Positions 27,854-36,431 of a DNA stretch of 64,000 nt are shown piece by piece. The notes under the pieces were generated by a model. That model saw only the letters and a list, made by a program, of their open reading frames with translations, did no database searches and was not told the origin of the DNA. The DNA is from Pirellulales bacterium (GTDB lineage: Bacteria > Planctomycetota > Planctomycetia > Pirellulales > DATAWG01), in NCBI GenBank assembly GCA_036267355.1, contig DATAWG010000079.1, positions 1-64,000 of the forward strand, in the 5' to 3' direction. Made by a program: the position numbers and the translations under genes. How positions within the stretch are numbered: the first letter of the stretch is position 1; each line of letters begins with the position of its first letter.

Positions 27854-28275
27854 GGCGAACTCCCCAATGACCGAATGGCGGTTGAAATATTCGGGCGGCA
27901 ATCCTATCCGTAGGTAGAGCCTCCTACTTGTGCATCGGCCGCGCCTAGTGATGATGGTTAGGCAAACCCCGCGGCCAGGGCAGTGCCATTCGCCGCCAGA
28001 CGATATGAAACGGCAAGTTTGCCGCTTGGGCAAAAAGCGTCATGTTTTTCGCACCGTTTCAGAGGCTATCCGATCGGCCAAACCGTTGTCGTTGGCTTGC
28101 CAGACCAACACGCTAAAGCGTGAACTCCAACGGTTGGCGTTCACGCTTTAGCGTGTGACGCCGCTTGCTAGCAATCCCCACGATCGCCAGCCCCGGTCAT
28201 CGTCGTATTGTCGGGCTCGACGTTGACCCAATATTCCGGCATTGCTACTCTTCGCGTCTCTTCAAGGAACTCGGC
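27854..28275. promoter_or_regulatory. Divergent intergenic region with hairpin at 28108-28156
   Basis: About 420 bases between divergent genes. It contains a dispersed-type inverted repeat: acacgctaaagcgtgaac (28108-28125) against gttcacgctttagcgtgt (28139-28156), an 18-bp stem, with a second small palindrome (ccaacggttgg) in the loop. No T tract follows on either strand. Promoters for both flanking genes must lie here, but none can be assigned. Confidence 0.6.
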
Positions 28276-28689
28276 ATGCCAATCAAAATCGCAGCGCTTT
28301 TGGCTTCGTGCTTTCTTAGCTTCGGTTGCACGGAGATGAATGTCGATCGCTTCCGGGTGGTCGATGCCATTGATGGCCATCCGATCGACGGTGTTCACGC
28401 CACGGGAAGCCACGACGCGTGGCAGCCGAGTGCCTTCCTTGGCGTGCCGGTCCTGTGCCAATCGGAAACCAAGTATGCCGCCAGCGACAACAGCGGCCTC
28501 GTTCAATTCGACGCCGGTGGCGGCGGACAGTCCGACGTGAAGTTCGAAAAGGCGGGATACAAACCTTGCGACGTCGCCTCGAGCTGGCCAGGCTACCGAG
28601 AGAGTGGATGGTTCAATGGCCTGCGGTGGTTCCGCTGGGAAGACCAGGCCACCGCGGTCGTCAAGCTTCAGCCACTCCGGCACGACTGA
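28276..28689 (+). CDS. Small exported or lipid-anchored protein with a single beta domain
   Basis: A 137-residue protein with a hydrophobic signal MPIKIAALLASCFLSFGC, where Cys18 may be a lipidation site (the -3 residue is atypical). The mature part includes FRVVDAIDGHPIDGVHATG, FDAGGGGQSDVKFEKAGYKP and VVKLQP, a transthyretin/carboxypeptidase-regulatory-like pattern (inference). ATG at 28276 is supported by AAGGA 7 bases upstream. Neighbours are unrelated; function unknown. Confidence 0.65.
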   Translation: MPIKIAALLASCFLSFGCTEMNVDRFRVVDAIDGHPIDGVHATGSHDAWQPSAFLGVPVLCQSETKYAASDNSGLVQFDAGGGGQSDVKFEKAGYKPCDVASSWPGYRESGWFNGLRWFRWEDQATAVVKLQPLRHD

Positions 28690-28953
28690 TCCGCCGTCGT
28701 GTGGCACTGGCAAGCGCAGTCTGTCAGTGGCGATGCCGCGCGGCAGTTCCTGCACTGGCAGGCTGCGCTTGCCGGTGGCACCCTGTCTCCAGTCGGAAAA
28801 TCGTGCGGGACCCAATCCGAAGGCGGGAAACCGCCCGCCTGCCACTGGCTTTGCCGGTGCTTCTTTGTCAAACTCACGCTTGACCAGCCCGACGGCGGTC
28901 CACAGGGCAGAACCTGTGGTATGGTCCGTGATTATTGGCAACGAGAGGCAACC

Positions 28954-30996
28954 ATGCACTTGCGGCGCCCATTCGTTCTCCTGGTCATCCTGGCTCTCTC
29001 TCTGGCCGCCGGCACTTCATCGTCGGCAACCGAGCCGGCGCTAGCCAGCGGCATCGATCGGGCAAATTTCGACACGTCGGTTCAGCCCGGCCAAGACTTC
29101 TTCGAATACGTCAATGGCGGTTGGATCAAACGCAATCCGATCCCCGCGGAATACAGCCGCTGGGGAGCGTTCGCAAAGTTGCACGACGAAAATCTGGTCG
29201 AACTGCGTGCCATCGTCGAAGAGCTTTCCAAGCGGTCCGAACCGCTCGACGCGAATCGCCGCAAACTCCGCGATTTCTACCACACCGCAATGGACGAAGC
29301 ACAGCTCGAACAACAAGGCATCAAACCGCTCGCAGGCGAATTGCAGAAAATCGCTGCGATCCACGACCGAAACGATCTCGTTGCCGAACTCGGCCATCTG
29401 CGGGCCCGCGGCCTGTCGTCGCTCTTTGCCTTCTACGTCGATCAGGATGAAAAACGAAGCATTCGCTACGTTGCGTACCTGCGGCAAGGCGGCCTGGGGT
29501 TGCCCGAGCGCGACTATTACCTCGGCCAAAGCGAATATTTCAAGAAACTGCGCGGCGAGTACCGGGCGCACATAGCGAACATGCTCATGCTCCTTGGCGA
29601 CTCGCCGGAGACGGCCGCCAACGCCGCGGAAGCGATTACGAACATCGAAACACAACTGGCCAAGGCATCGCGCTCGCCCGTCAAGCTCCGCGATCGAGAA
29701 GCGCAATACAATTTGAAATCGCGCCCCGAGCTGAACACTCTCACGCCGAGCCTCGATTGGAAGCTGTATCTAAAGCCGATCGAACTCGAGCAACTATCGG
29801 AGGCGGTGGTCGGCCAACCGGAATTCTTCGAAGCCCTCGACGGCATGCTGTCGTCGATTCCGATCGCCGATTGGCAAAGCTATTTGCGCTGGCACCTGAT
29901 TCATTCCACCGCGGTATATCTGAGCGATGCGATCGAGCAGGAGAATTTTCACTTCTACAGCGAGATTTTGCGCGGCACCAAAAAGATGCAGCCGCGATGG
30001 AAGCGCGCCATCGGCACGCTCGATGGCCTGATGGGCGAAGCGCTCGGCCGGCTTTATGTCGACGAGCATTTTCCCCCGTCCGCCAAAGAGCGCATGGACC
30101 AGCTCGTGAAAAACGTCCTCGCCGCTTATCGCCAGCGGATCGAAGCGGTCGATTGGATGGGCCCGCAAACCAAGGAGCAAGCCCTGGCGAAGTTGGCCTC
30201 GGTGATGACGAAAATCGGCTATCCCGACAAATGGCGCGACTATTCGTCGCTCCAAATCGGCACCGACTCGTATGTCGAAAACGTGCTGCGGGCGCGGGCC
30301 TTCGATTCGCAATACGATCTGTCGAAACTCGGCAAACGGGTCGATCGCACGGAGTGGGGCATGTCGCCGCCGACCGTCAACGCTTACTACAATCCGACGA
30401 TGAACGAAATCGTCTTCCCGGCCGGTATCTTGCAGCAGCCGTTTTTCGACGCCGCGGCCGACGATGCCGTAAACTATGGCGCGATCGGCGCCGTCATCGG
30501 ACACGAGATCACGCACGGGTTCGACGACCAGGGAAGCCGATCCGACGCGGAAGGCAACTTGAAAAACTGGTGGACCACCGAGGATCGCGAGCGCTTTAAC
30601 GCCAAGACGGAAAAGCTCGTCAAGCAATACGACGCCTGCGTGGCCATCGACGATCTGCATGTCAACGGCCGGCTGACGCTCGGCGAAAATCTAGCCGATC
30701 TCGGCGGAGTGACGATCGCCTATGCCGCCTACCAACGTGCGCTTGCGGGCAAGCCCGCGCCGCGGATCGACGGCTTCACCGGGCCGCAACGTTTTTTCAT
30801 CGGCTTTGCCCAAGTGTGGCGAGGCGAGAGCCGGCCGGCGGAATTGCGAGTCAGTCTGCGGACCGATCCGCATTCGCCGCCGCGATTTCGCACGCTGGTG
30901 CCGCTATCGAATATCCAAGCGTTTTACGATGCGTTCGACATCAAACCTGGCGACGCGATGTACCGCGCCCCGGCCGACCGAGTACAAGTCTGGTAG
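28954..30996 (+). CDS. Exported M13 (neprilysin-like) zinc metallopeptidase
   Basis: An endopeptidase of peptides up to a few kDa, expected in the periplasm. The 680-residue protein has signal peptide (VLLVILALSLAAGTSSSA), an N-terminal M13 domain beginning DFFEYVNGGWIKRNP, zinc motif HEITH (517-521), and the downstream zinc/catalytic motif GENLADLGG. The family's NAYYNPTMNEIVFPAGILQQPFF substrate-binding segment is present in the usual position, directly before the zinc motif. Start: ATG at 28954 with GAGAGG upstream puts the signal first; an in-frame GTG at 28699 would add 85 residues. Length is normal for the family. It stands alone between a small lipoprotein and an esterase gene. Confidence 0.93.
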   Translation: MHLRRPFVLLVILALSLAAGTSSSATEPALASGIDRANFDTSVQPGQDFFEYVNGGWIKRNPIPAEYSRWGAFAKLHDENLVELRAIVEELSKRSEPLDANRRKLRDFYHTAMDEAQLEQQGIKPLAGELQKIAAIHDRNDLVAELGHLRARGLSSLFAFYVDQDEKRSIRYVAYLRQGGLGLPERDYYLGQSEYFKKLRGEYRAHIANMLMLLGDSPETAANAAEAITNIETQLAKASRSPVKLRDREAQYNLKSRPELNTLTPSLDWKLYLKPIELEQLSEAVVGQPEFFEALDGMLSSIPIADWQSYLRWHLIHSTAVYLSDAIEQENFHFYSEILRGTKKMQPRWKRAIGTLDGLMGEALGRLYVDEHFPPSAKERMDQLVKNVLAAYRQRIEAVDWMGPQTKEQALAKLASVMTKIGYPDKWRDYSSLQIGTDSYVENVLRARAFDSQYDLSKLGKRVDRTEWGMSPPTVNAYYNPTMNEIVFPAGILQQPFFDAAADDAVNYGAIGAVIGHEITHGFDDQGSRSDAEGNLKNWWTTEDRERFNAKTEKLVKQYDACVAIDDLHVNGRLTLGENLADLGGVTIAYAAYQRALAGKPAPRIDGFTGPQRFFIGFAQVWRGESRPAELRVSLRTDPHSPPRFRTLVPLSNIQAFYDAFDIKPGDAMYRAPADRVQVW

Positions 30997-31106
30997 CGCA
31001 CACGCACACACACACAAGCCCGAAGCATTAGCGAGGCTGCGCGCCGCCGGAAGCCTAATCCCCCTACCTCCTCACAACCAATGTTCCAATGTCCGAGGAA
31101 ACCGTT
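30997..31106. repeat. CA-rich stretch and one dispersed repeat copy
   Basis: A cacacgcacacacacacaag run (about 30999-31018) is followed by cccgaagcattagcgaggct, a degenerate copy of the repeat family near 20990 and 38870. Confidence 0.6.
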
Positions 31107-31955
31107 ATGAAAACGACCCTGCTCGCCACGACGCTTGTTCTCTTCCTCTCGATCTCCGCGCGGGCCGATGTCTCGGCGTCCGGCTCGCCCGGCGATCTGC
31201 CGCCGGCCCCAAAGGGATTCGACACACCGCGCGACAACATCGAGCATGGCAAGATCGACACGATCGAATACGACTCCAAAACCGTCGGCTCGAAACGTCC
31301 GCTGGTGATCTACACTCCGCCGGGCTACTCGAAAGACAAAAAATATCCGGTGCTCTATCTCTTGCACGGATCAGGTGACGATGAAACCGGCTGGCTCAAA
31401 AAAGGCTCGGCCGCGGTGATTCTCGATAACCTCTATGCAGACAAGAAGCTCGTGCCGATGATCGTCGTCATGCCGAACGGCTTCGCTCGCAAGCCGGGCG
31501 CCGAGCCGGCCCCTGCCGAAAAAGGCCGCGGCCGCAACAATGCCTTCGAAGACGATCTCCTGCACGACATCATCCCGTTTGTCGACTCACATTATCCGGC
31601 CATTGCGGATGCCGAGCATCGCGCGATCGCCGGCTTGTCGATGGGCGGTGGACAGGCGCTGCGAATCGGCCTCAAGCATCTCGACACATTCGCCTGGATC
31701 GGCGGTTTTTCCTCCGGTCTTCACGGCAAGCAAACCGGTCTGATCCCCGACGCAACGGCGGCCAGGCAACTCCGCTTGCTGTGGCTTTCGTGCGGCGATC
31801 AAGACCGCTTGATGGAAGCGAGCAAATCGCTGCACGATTCGCTCGACGAGCAGAAAATCGCCCACGTCTGGCACATCGACAGCGGCAAGCACGAATGGCC
31901 GGTCTGGAAAAACGATCTGTATCTGTTCGCGCCGATGCTGTTTCGGGATAAGTGA
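31107..31955 (+). CDS. Exported esterase of the feruloyl/esterase D type
   Basis: An alpha/beta hydrolase of 282 residues with signal peptide (LLATTLVLFLSISARADV). The nucleophile is Ser178 in GLSMGGG, the catalytic His262 is in GKHEWPVWKNDL, and the oxyanion strand LYLLHGSGDDETGW lies near residue 90. This is the pattern of Pfam esterase (PF00756) proteins, such as feruloyl or acetyl-xylan esterases. Likely role: de-esterifying plant or algal polysaccharide side chains in the periplasm. GAGGA 7 bases upstream supports the ATG at 31107. Confidence 0.88.
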   Translation: MKTTLLATTLVLFLSISARADVSASGSPGDLPPAPKGFDTPRDNIEHGKIDTIEYDSKTVGSKRPLVIYTPPGYSKDKKYPVLYLLHGSGDDETGWLKKGSAAVILDNLYADKKLVPMIVVMPNGFARKPGAEPAPAEKGRGRNNAFEDDLLHDIIPFVDSHYPAIADAEHRAIAGLSMGGGQALRIGLKHLDTFAWIGGFSSGLHGKQTGLIPDATAARQLRLLWLSCGDQDRLMEASKSLHDSLDEQKIAHVWHIDSGKHEWPVWKNDLYLFAPMLFRDK

Positions 31956-32042
31956 TCGATTCCCGTTGCCGGCGATCACGGTTTTACGCTATCCTTCCGC
32001 CGCGATGCGGTCTGCTATCGCGGGGACAAGGAAGGATCATTG

Positions 32043-32399
32043 ATGGGCGATTCGGCACGACATCGGTTGACGGCGACCGTGTATTCCGCCGCTGCCCTGT
32101 TACTGACGGTCGGCGGGTGCCATTCGGTGCCGGTGGATCAACTGGCGCCGCTGGTCGGTCAGATCGCCGTGGATCCGGCGAATGTGCCAGAATATGAAAT
32201 TGGGCGCGCAATCTATGTCACGCGGTGTGCGAAATGCCACGGCGTGAAGCCGGTCAATGCTTATGCGGCTCAGGATTGGGCCAGCCGAATCATGCCCAAG
32301 ATGGCCCGCAAGGCCAAGCTGACGCCCGAGGAACGCGAAACCGTGTTGGCATACGTGCTTGCCGCCCGTGAAACGCGGCCAGCATTGGGAGTCCGTTAG
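32043..32399 (+). CDS. Monohaem cytochrome c lipoprotein
   Basis: A 118-residue protein. Lipobox-like LLLTVGGC gives Cys26 as anchor. A single haem site CAKCH (62-66) is followed by MPKMARKAKLT, whose Met could be the sixth ligand. Small monohaem cytochrome c, probably an electron carrier on the periplasmic face of a membrane. ATG at 32043 has AAGGAAGG upstream; a TTG three bases earlier is unlikely. No oxidase or dehydrogenase gene is adjacent, so its redox partner is unknown. Confidence 0.85.
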   Translation: MGDSARHRLTATVYSAAALLLTVGGCHSVPVDQLAPLVGQIAVDPANVPEYEIGRAIYVTRCAKCHGVKPVNAYAAQDWASRIMPKMARKAKLTPEERETVLAYVLAARETRPALGVR

Positions 32400-32482
32400 A
32401 GCTTCTTTGAACCACGGCCCATCTGACCGAATCTCGAATCGCTTCTTTCTTCGTATTCGCGTCCTTCGTGTCATTCGTGGTT

Positions 32483-33370
32483 TCACTGCTTCGTTTCTTT
32501 GCCCACCGGATCGGCCTTCGGAACGCCTTTGAGTTCCGCGACCAGTTTCGCAGACAGCGGGCGGTTGGAGATCGGTTCGAGCGTCTTGCCCTTCCCGCCG
32601 TACACCGGCTTGCCGTATTGCTTTTCGAGTTTGGCGAAGGTGGTGTCTAGCTCTGCGGCGCTGCCGGCCGCGAGGAAATAAGCATCGTCAAGCTCGCCCC
32701 ACGTGCCGTCGCCGACGGCTCGGCGAAGGCATTTCAATTCGCCCGGCCCGGTGCCGAGCCAGAGCCGATAGATGGCCAGCTTCGGTGCACCGCGATCCTG
32801 CCCGGTGAAGTTTTCGAGAAACGAATTCATGCCTCCGCCGATGGTGGCGACGCTCTTCTTGCCGCCATTCGGGCAATTGATCGTCGCGCTGTGTAGCCAT
32901 TTCTTCTGCGATCGATCGTAGACATAGTAGCGGGCGTCGGTCGTGTCGGGATGCTGCCCCGTCGATTTCTGCACGAAGAACTGAAACGTCTCGTCGAGCT
33001 TCCAGGGCCAGAGCATGTGCGTGTGGGCGCCTGTGCCCTCGCCGCCGAAACGATTGAATTTCGTTTGCGGATCGGCCGCCGTCACGCGCGGATGCAGCTC
33101 GGGCGTCGTGTCCCATATGGAGAAGATCGTCCGCCGTTCGGTCGGGCTGTTGTGCTGAATGCCGCAATAGCCGCCGGCCGGCTCACCAGGATGCCAGTTA
33201 ATGCCGCAATAATAAATGCCCGGATGCGTCGCCAGCACGGTGATTTCGCCGTAAACGCAAGTATCGTGCTCACCGGCCGATTTCCACCAGAGATGCTGGG
33301 CCCGTGCGTTGGCCGCAAGGAGAACGCAGGCGAAGCCCAAACCGATTGCAACGATCTTCGCTCGGATCAT
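32483..33370 (-). CDS. Exported DUF3472 protein
   Basis: A 295-residue protein with signal peptide (VAIGLGFACVLLAANARA). The DUF3472 domain fills the rest: INWHPGEPAGGYCGIQHN, IFSIWDTTPELHPR, GAHTHMLWPWK, ATINCPNGGK and SFLENFTGQD. DUF3472 proteins are secreted and often sit with sugar-degradation genes; no activity is known. ATG at 33370 has AAGGA about 8 bases upstream. It is divergent from the SGNH esterase gene, with 87 bases between the starts, so the two may share regulation. Confidence 0.82.
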   Translation of the reverse strand: MIRAKIVAIGLGFACVLLAANARAQHLWWKSAGEHDTCVYGEITVLATHPGIYYCGINWHPGEPAGGYCGIQHNSPTERRTIFSIWDTTPELHPRVTAADPQTKFNRFGGEGTGAHTHMLWPWKLDETFQFFVQKSTGQHPDTTDARYYVYDRSQKKWLHSATINCPNGGKKSVATIGGGMNSFLENFTGQDRGAPKLAIYRLWLGTGPGELKCLRRAVGDGTWGELDDAYFLAAGSAAELDTTFAKLEKQYGKPVYGGKGKTLEPISNRPLSAKLVAELKGVPKADPVGKETKQ

Positions 33371-33457
33371 CTGGTTATTCCTTGTTTGAAAACGCTCGAT
33401 GGGAAGTGGTTGTGGTAAGTTATAGATTCGATATCGTAGCTTCAGCAACCGAATCGC
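33371..33457. promoter_or_regulatory. Short divergent promoter region
   Basis: 87 bases between the starts of the DUF3472 and SGNH genes must carry both promoters. No operator-like palindrome stands out. Confidence 0.45.
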
Positions 33458-34678
33458 ATGATTAGCAACATTTGCTTCGCGCTTGCCGGTGTCCTCGTGC
33501 TTGTGCCATGCGGCTCTGCGCGGGCCGCGGCCTTGGATTCCCCACTGGATTGGCAAATCGCGCAGCGCGACGCGCGGGGATCCGCGAACATTCGGATCGC
33601 GGGAACTTGCCCCACGAAGACCGGCCTTGTCGAAGCAAAGGCAGAGTTGGCGGTGGGGCACAACGGAAAATCCACCGGCTGGACCGTCGTGGCGCGCGGT
33701 CCACAGTTGAAATTCGCCAAGCCAGACGGTGGCTCGAGCGGCACGTTCCGCGGAAGCATCCAATTGGCCGCGGGCGGTTGGTACACGCTCAAGGTGCGAT
33801 TTCGAAAAGCCGCCGACGAGCCGACCGCCGCAGCGCCCGCCCTTCTCGGGGAAGCCACTGTTGCCCACTTCGGCGTAGGTGAAGTGTTCGTCGTCGCCGG
33901 GCAATCGAACTCGGCAAATCATGGCGAAGAACGCCAAAAATCGCTTACCGGGCTCGTGGCGGCCTTCGACGGTTCGCGCTGGCAACCGGCCAACGATCCG
34001 CAGCCGGGGGCAAGTGGCGGCGGCGGCAGCTTCATGCCGCCATTTGGCGATTCAATCAGCGCGAAATTCAAAGTGCCGGTGGGGATCGTGGCCTGCGGCA
34101 TCGGAGCCACGAGCATCCGCGAGTGGTTGCCCAAGAACACGAAATTTCCAAATCCGCCGACGCTCACCGGCCGGGTGCAAAAACTTTCCAGCGGCCAATG
34201 GGCAAGCGATGGCCGAGCCTTCGACATGTTCGTCGCACGGATGAAACAACTCGGCCCGCACGGTTTTCGCGCCGTGCTTTGGCATCAAGGCGAATCCGAC
34301 GCCAATCAAGCCGATCCAAGCCGCACGCTGCCGGGCGATCTCTACCGGCAATATCTCGAACAGTTGATTAAGGATTCGCGCCGCGAGATCGGTTGGGACG
34401 CCCCATGGTTCGTCGCACAAGCGAGCTATCACACCCCGGCCGACCCATCGTCGCCGGAAATCCGGGCGGCCCAAAAGGCGGTTTCTGACGACGGCATCGC
34501 TCTGCTCGGCCCAGACACCGATGCCCTCAAAGGCGAGCTGCGCGAGCAGCATGGCCGCGGCGTCCATTTCAGCGCCCGGGGTCTGCGCGAGCACGCCGCC
34601 CGCTGGTTCGAAAAAGTCGCCCCCTGGCTCGCAAAGCAGCCGGGAGCAGGGCCCGGTGACGGCGCGGCCGCGAAGTAA
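33458..34678 (+). CDS. Exported SGNH (sialate O-acetylesterase-like) hydrolase
   Basis: A 406-residue protein with signal peptide (CFALAGVLVLVPCGSARA). Residues about 30-130 are a beta-sandwich leader. The SGNH block I is VVAGQSNSANHG with Ser150, then LWHQGESDA and, near the end, VHFSARGLREHA with catalytic His370. This matches the DUF303/sialate O-acetylesterase family, which removes acetyl groups from sugars. Exported location and the divergent DUF3472 neighbour suggest periplasmic glycan de-acetylation. Substrate is not predictable. Confidence 0.87.
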   Translation: MISNICFALAGVLVLVPCGSARAAALDSPLDWQIAQRDARGSANIRIAGTCPTKTGLVEAKAELAVGHNGKSTGWTVVARGPQLKFAKPDGGSSGTFRGSIQLAAGGWYTLKVRFRKAADEPTAAAPALLGEATVAHFGVGEVFVVAGQSNSANHGEERQKSLTGLVAAFDGSRWQPANDPQPGASGGGGSFMPPFGDSISAKFKVPVGIVACGIGATSIREWLPKNTKFPNPPTLTGRVQKLSSGQWASDGRAFDMFVARMKQLGPHGFRAVLWHQGESDANQADPSRTLPGDLYRQYLEQLIKDSRREIGWDAPWFVAQASYHTPADPSSPEIRAAQKAVSDDGIALLGPDTDALKGELREQHGRGVHFSARGLREHAARWFEKVAPWLAKQPGAGPGDGAAAK

Positions 34679-34981
34679 TCTCGCCGTGTTGTCTTTCTCG
34701 GATGACGGGGATTGCAAAGCATTCCTAGGGGGGAGCCGTCGCTCTTATGTGCCCCCCTGGCTCTGCCAGTGTCGAGATCTTCAAAAACTCCTGCAATGGC
34801 CGCGCCTGTGGCACACGAAGACATGCTCCTGCCAGATACTTCAGCCTGCTAGACGATTCCGAGAATTTGGCCCGCGAGGCTGTAACACCCGCCGCGCTTT
34901 CTCGCTATGCAGAGTGTGGGAAGCAACGACGTACCCAAAACAAATCAAAAAACGCTGCACATTAGAAAGGATGGGTGGGTT
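34679..34981. other. Intergenic region with one G/C-block hairpin
   Basis: About 300 bases. At about 34716-34760, a run of six G and a run of six C can pair with an 18-base loop, 40 bases past the SGNH stop. It lacks a T tract. No gene is supported. Confidence 0.45.
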
Positions 34982-35479
34982 ATGAGCCGCTTTACAATGA
35001 GTCTCGCCGCGGTGGGTTTCGTGGGATTGCTCGCCTTTCAGGCCGCGACGGCCGAGGCCAAGGCCCCGCTGGGTGGCGCCGGTCGGGCAATCACGGCCCG
35101 CGGCGTCGATCGCCAAACCAACGTCGCTTCGAATCGAAATACGAACTTCAAGACGATTACAAAACTGATCAACAAGCCGGCCATCAAACCCATCTTCACC
35201 ACGATGCCCTATCGGCTCGAAGGACTGAAGAACGGCGGCAAGGTGTTTGGCCAACTGCCGTTCGGTGGTCCGTCGCGCGGACACGGCCTGGTCGTACTCC
35301 CGAAGCCCACCCCGGTGACGTGGGGCGGAAACCCGCCGCGGGCTCCGCAACATGGTTGCGACCACAATCACGACCACCATTGTGACCGCGGATTCTTCAC
35401 CGACATTTGCTACTGGAACTTTTGGGGCTTCACCAGCGACTGTGCCTACGATTGCGACTACGACTTTTGCTGCCAGTAA
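34982..35479 (+). CDS. Small exported protein with Cys/His-rich C terminus
   Basis: A 165-residue protein with signal peptide (FTMSLAAVGFVGLLAFQAATA). The middle is basic and low in structure (VASNRNTNFKTITKLINKP). The last 45 residues are rich in Cys, His and aromatic acids (HGCDHNHDHHCDRGF, then DICYWNFWGF and CDYDFCCQ at the end), with seven cysteines. Metal binding or disulphide knotting is plausible, but no family is recognised. A good terminator follows, so it is a monocistronic unit. Confidence 0.7.
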   Translation: MSRFTMSLAAVGFVGLLAFQAATAEAKAPLGGAGRAITARGVDRQTNVASNRNTNFKTITKLINKPAIKPIFTTMPYRLEGLKNGGKVFGQLPFGGPSRGHGLVVLPKPTPVTWGGNPPRAPQHGCDHNHDHHCDRGFFTDICYWNFWGFTSDCAYDCDYDFCCQ

Positions 35480-35820
35480 GTCGCGTGAGCAGCTAAGCAA
35501 ACACCACTCGCATGAATCGGGACCGATCTCCCACGAGGTCGGCCCCGATTCTGTTTTGATGGCCGCGATACGATCGGCGTGGGCCATCGAAAATCGCAAA
35601 TCGCGGCGGTCGGTGCTTGCTTCGTCGACGGCCGGCGGGTTAACCTATCTGATGGCAAGCATTTGGCTTGCGATAACCCATGCTTGATTCACTGGTTACG
35701 GCGTGGTTGCGGTTGTCCGTAGGGCGATGATCGCGGTGGAATAACTCGGGCGGTTTCTTCCGAATCTATGTCGGGCGCTCGAGGTGGGCAGGCGGCCCAT
35801 CCGCAGGCAAGGCAGAATTT
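35480..35820. other. Intergenic region upstream of the sigma-factor gene
   Basis: About 340 bases. It contains the terminator at 35514-35557; the remainder shows no gene or clear promoter. Confidence 0.5.
35514..35557 (+). terminator. Intrinsic terminator after the Cys/His-rich protein gene
   Basis: A 17-bp stem (35514-35530 with 35535-35551, loop ccac, one mismatch and one G-T pair) is followed by tgtttt. It lies 35 bases after the stop at 35479 and reads on the plus strand. Confidence 0.8.
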
Positions 35821-36348
35821 TTGGCTGGAGCGGCGACCTTGGCGCTGGTACAGGCCGATTTTAATCGCTGGGTGGCGGAGCATGGTCCGGCCCTGTATCG
35901 GATGGCGTATCGCCTGGTCGGCGATCGGCATGAGGCTGAAGACTTGCTTCAAGAGGCGTTCCGTTCCGCCTGGAAAAGCCGAAAGCTGTTTCAGGCCGAC
36001 CGTGGTGAGCGTGCGTGGCTGGCAGCCATTCTGCGGCGGCGGGTCGTCGATCATTGGCGGCATCGCGGTTCGCAGCGATTTCGGCAAATCGAAGGGATCG
36101 CTGAACCGGGCGGTCCGGGCGTGGATCCGTTGGCCAACGATTATTCGGACGAGATGCAAGGCGCGTTGGATGCGATCGCCCCGGAACTAAAGGAAACGCT
36201 GTTGTTGGTGGTCGTCGGCGAATTGACGCACCAAGAGGCGGCCGAGGTGCTCGATGTGCCGTTGGGAACCGTGCTATCGCGCGTGAGCCGAGCACGGACG
36301 AAGCTGAGAGACCTGTTACTGGCGCGGGCCAGTGCAATGAAAGGATAG
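35821..36348 (+). CDS. ECF-type sigma-70 factor
   Basis: A 175-residue extracytoplasmic-function sigma factor that should direct RNA polymerase to a specific promoter set. Region 2 is seen at ALYRMAYRLVGDRHEAEDLL and WLAAILRRRVVDHWRHR (about residues 25-85), and region 4 at ELTHQEAAEVLDVPLGTVLS (about 135-155) with the usual SRVSRARTKLRDLL helix after it. No region 3 or 1.1 is present. The start is uncertain: the TTG at 35821 gives the full region 2, and no better codon or ribosome site exists in frame. The next gene (36432) is a membrane protein that probably controls it. Confidence 0.88.
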   Translation: MAGAATLALVQADFNRWVAEHGPALYRMAYRLVGDRHEAEDLLQEAFRSAWKSRKLFQADRGERAWLAAILRRRVVDHWRHRGSQRFRQIEGIAEPGGPGVDPLANDYSDEMQGALDAIAPELKETLLLVVVGELTHQEAAEVLDVPLGTVLSRVSRARTKLRDLLLARASAMKG

Positions 36349-36431
36349 GGTCAGGGGATAGGGTTAGGGGTTCGCAACATGAAGGCGTTCGCGTCCATAA
36401 CCCACTACCCCAACGCTAGTTAGGTATTGCT

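Noticed and set aside
34716-34760. Intrinsic terminator after the SGNH esterase gene
   Set aside because: G6/C6 stem has an 18-base loop and no T tract, so it is only weakly terminator-like.
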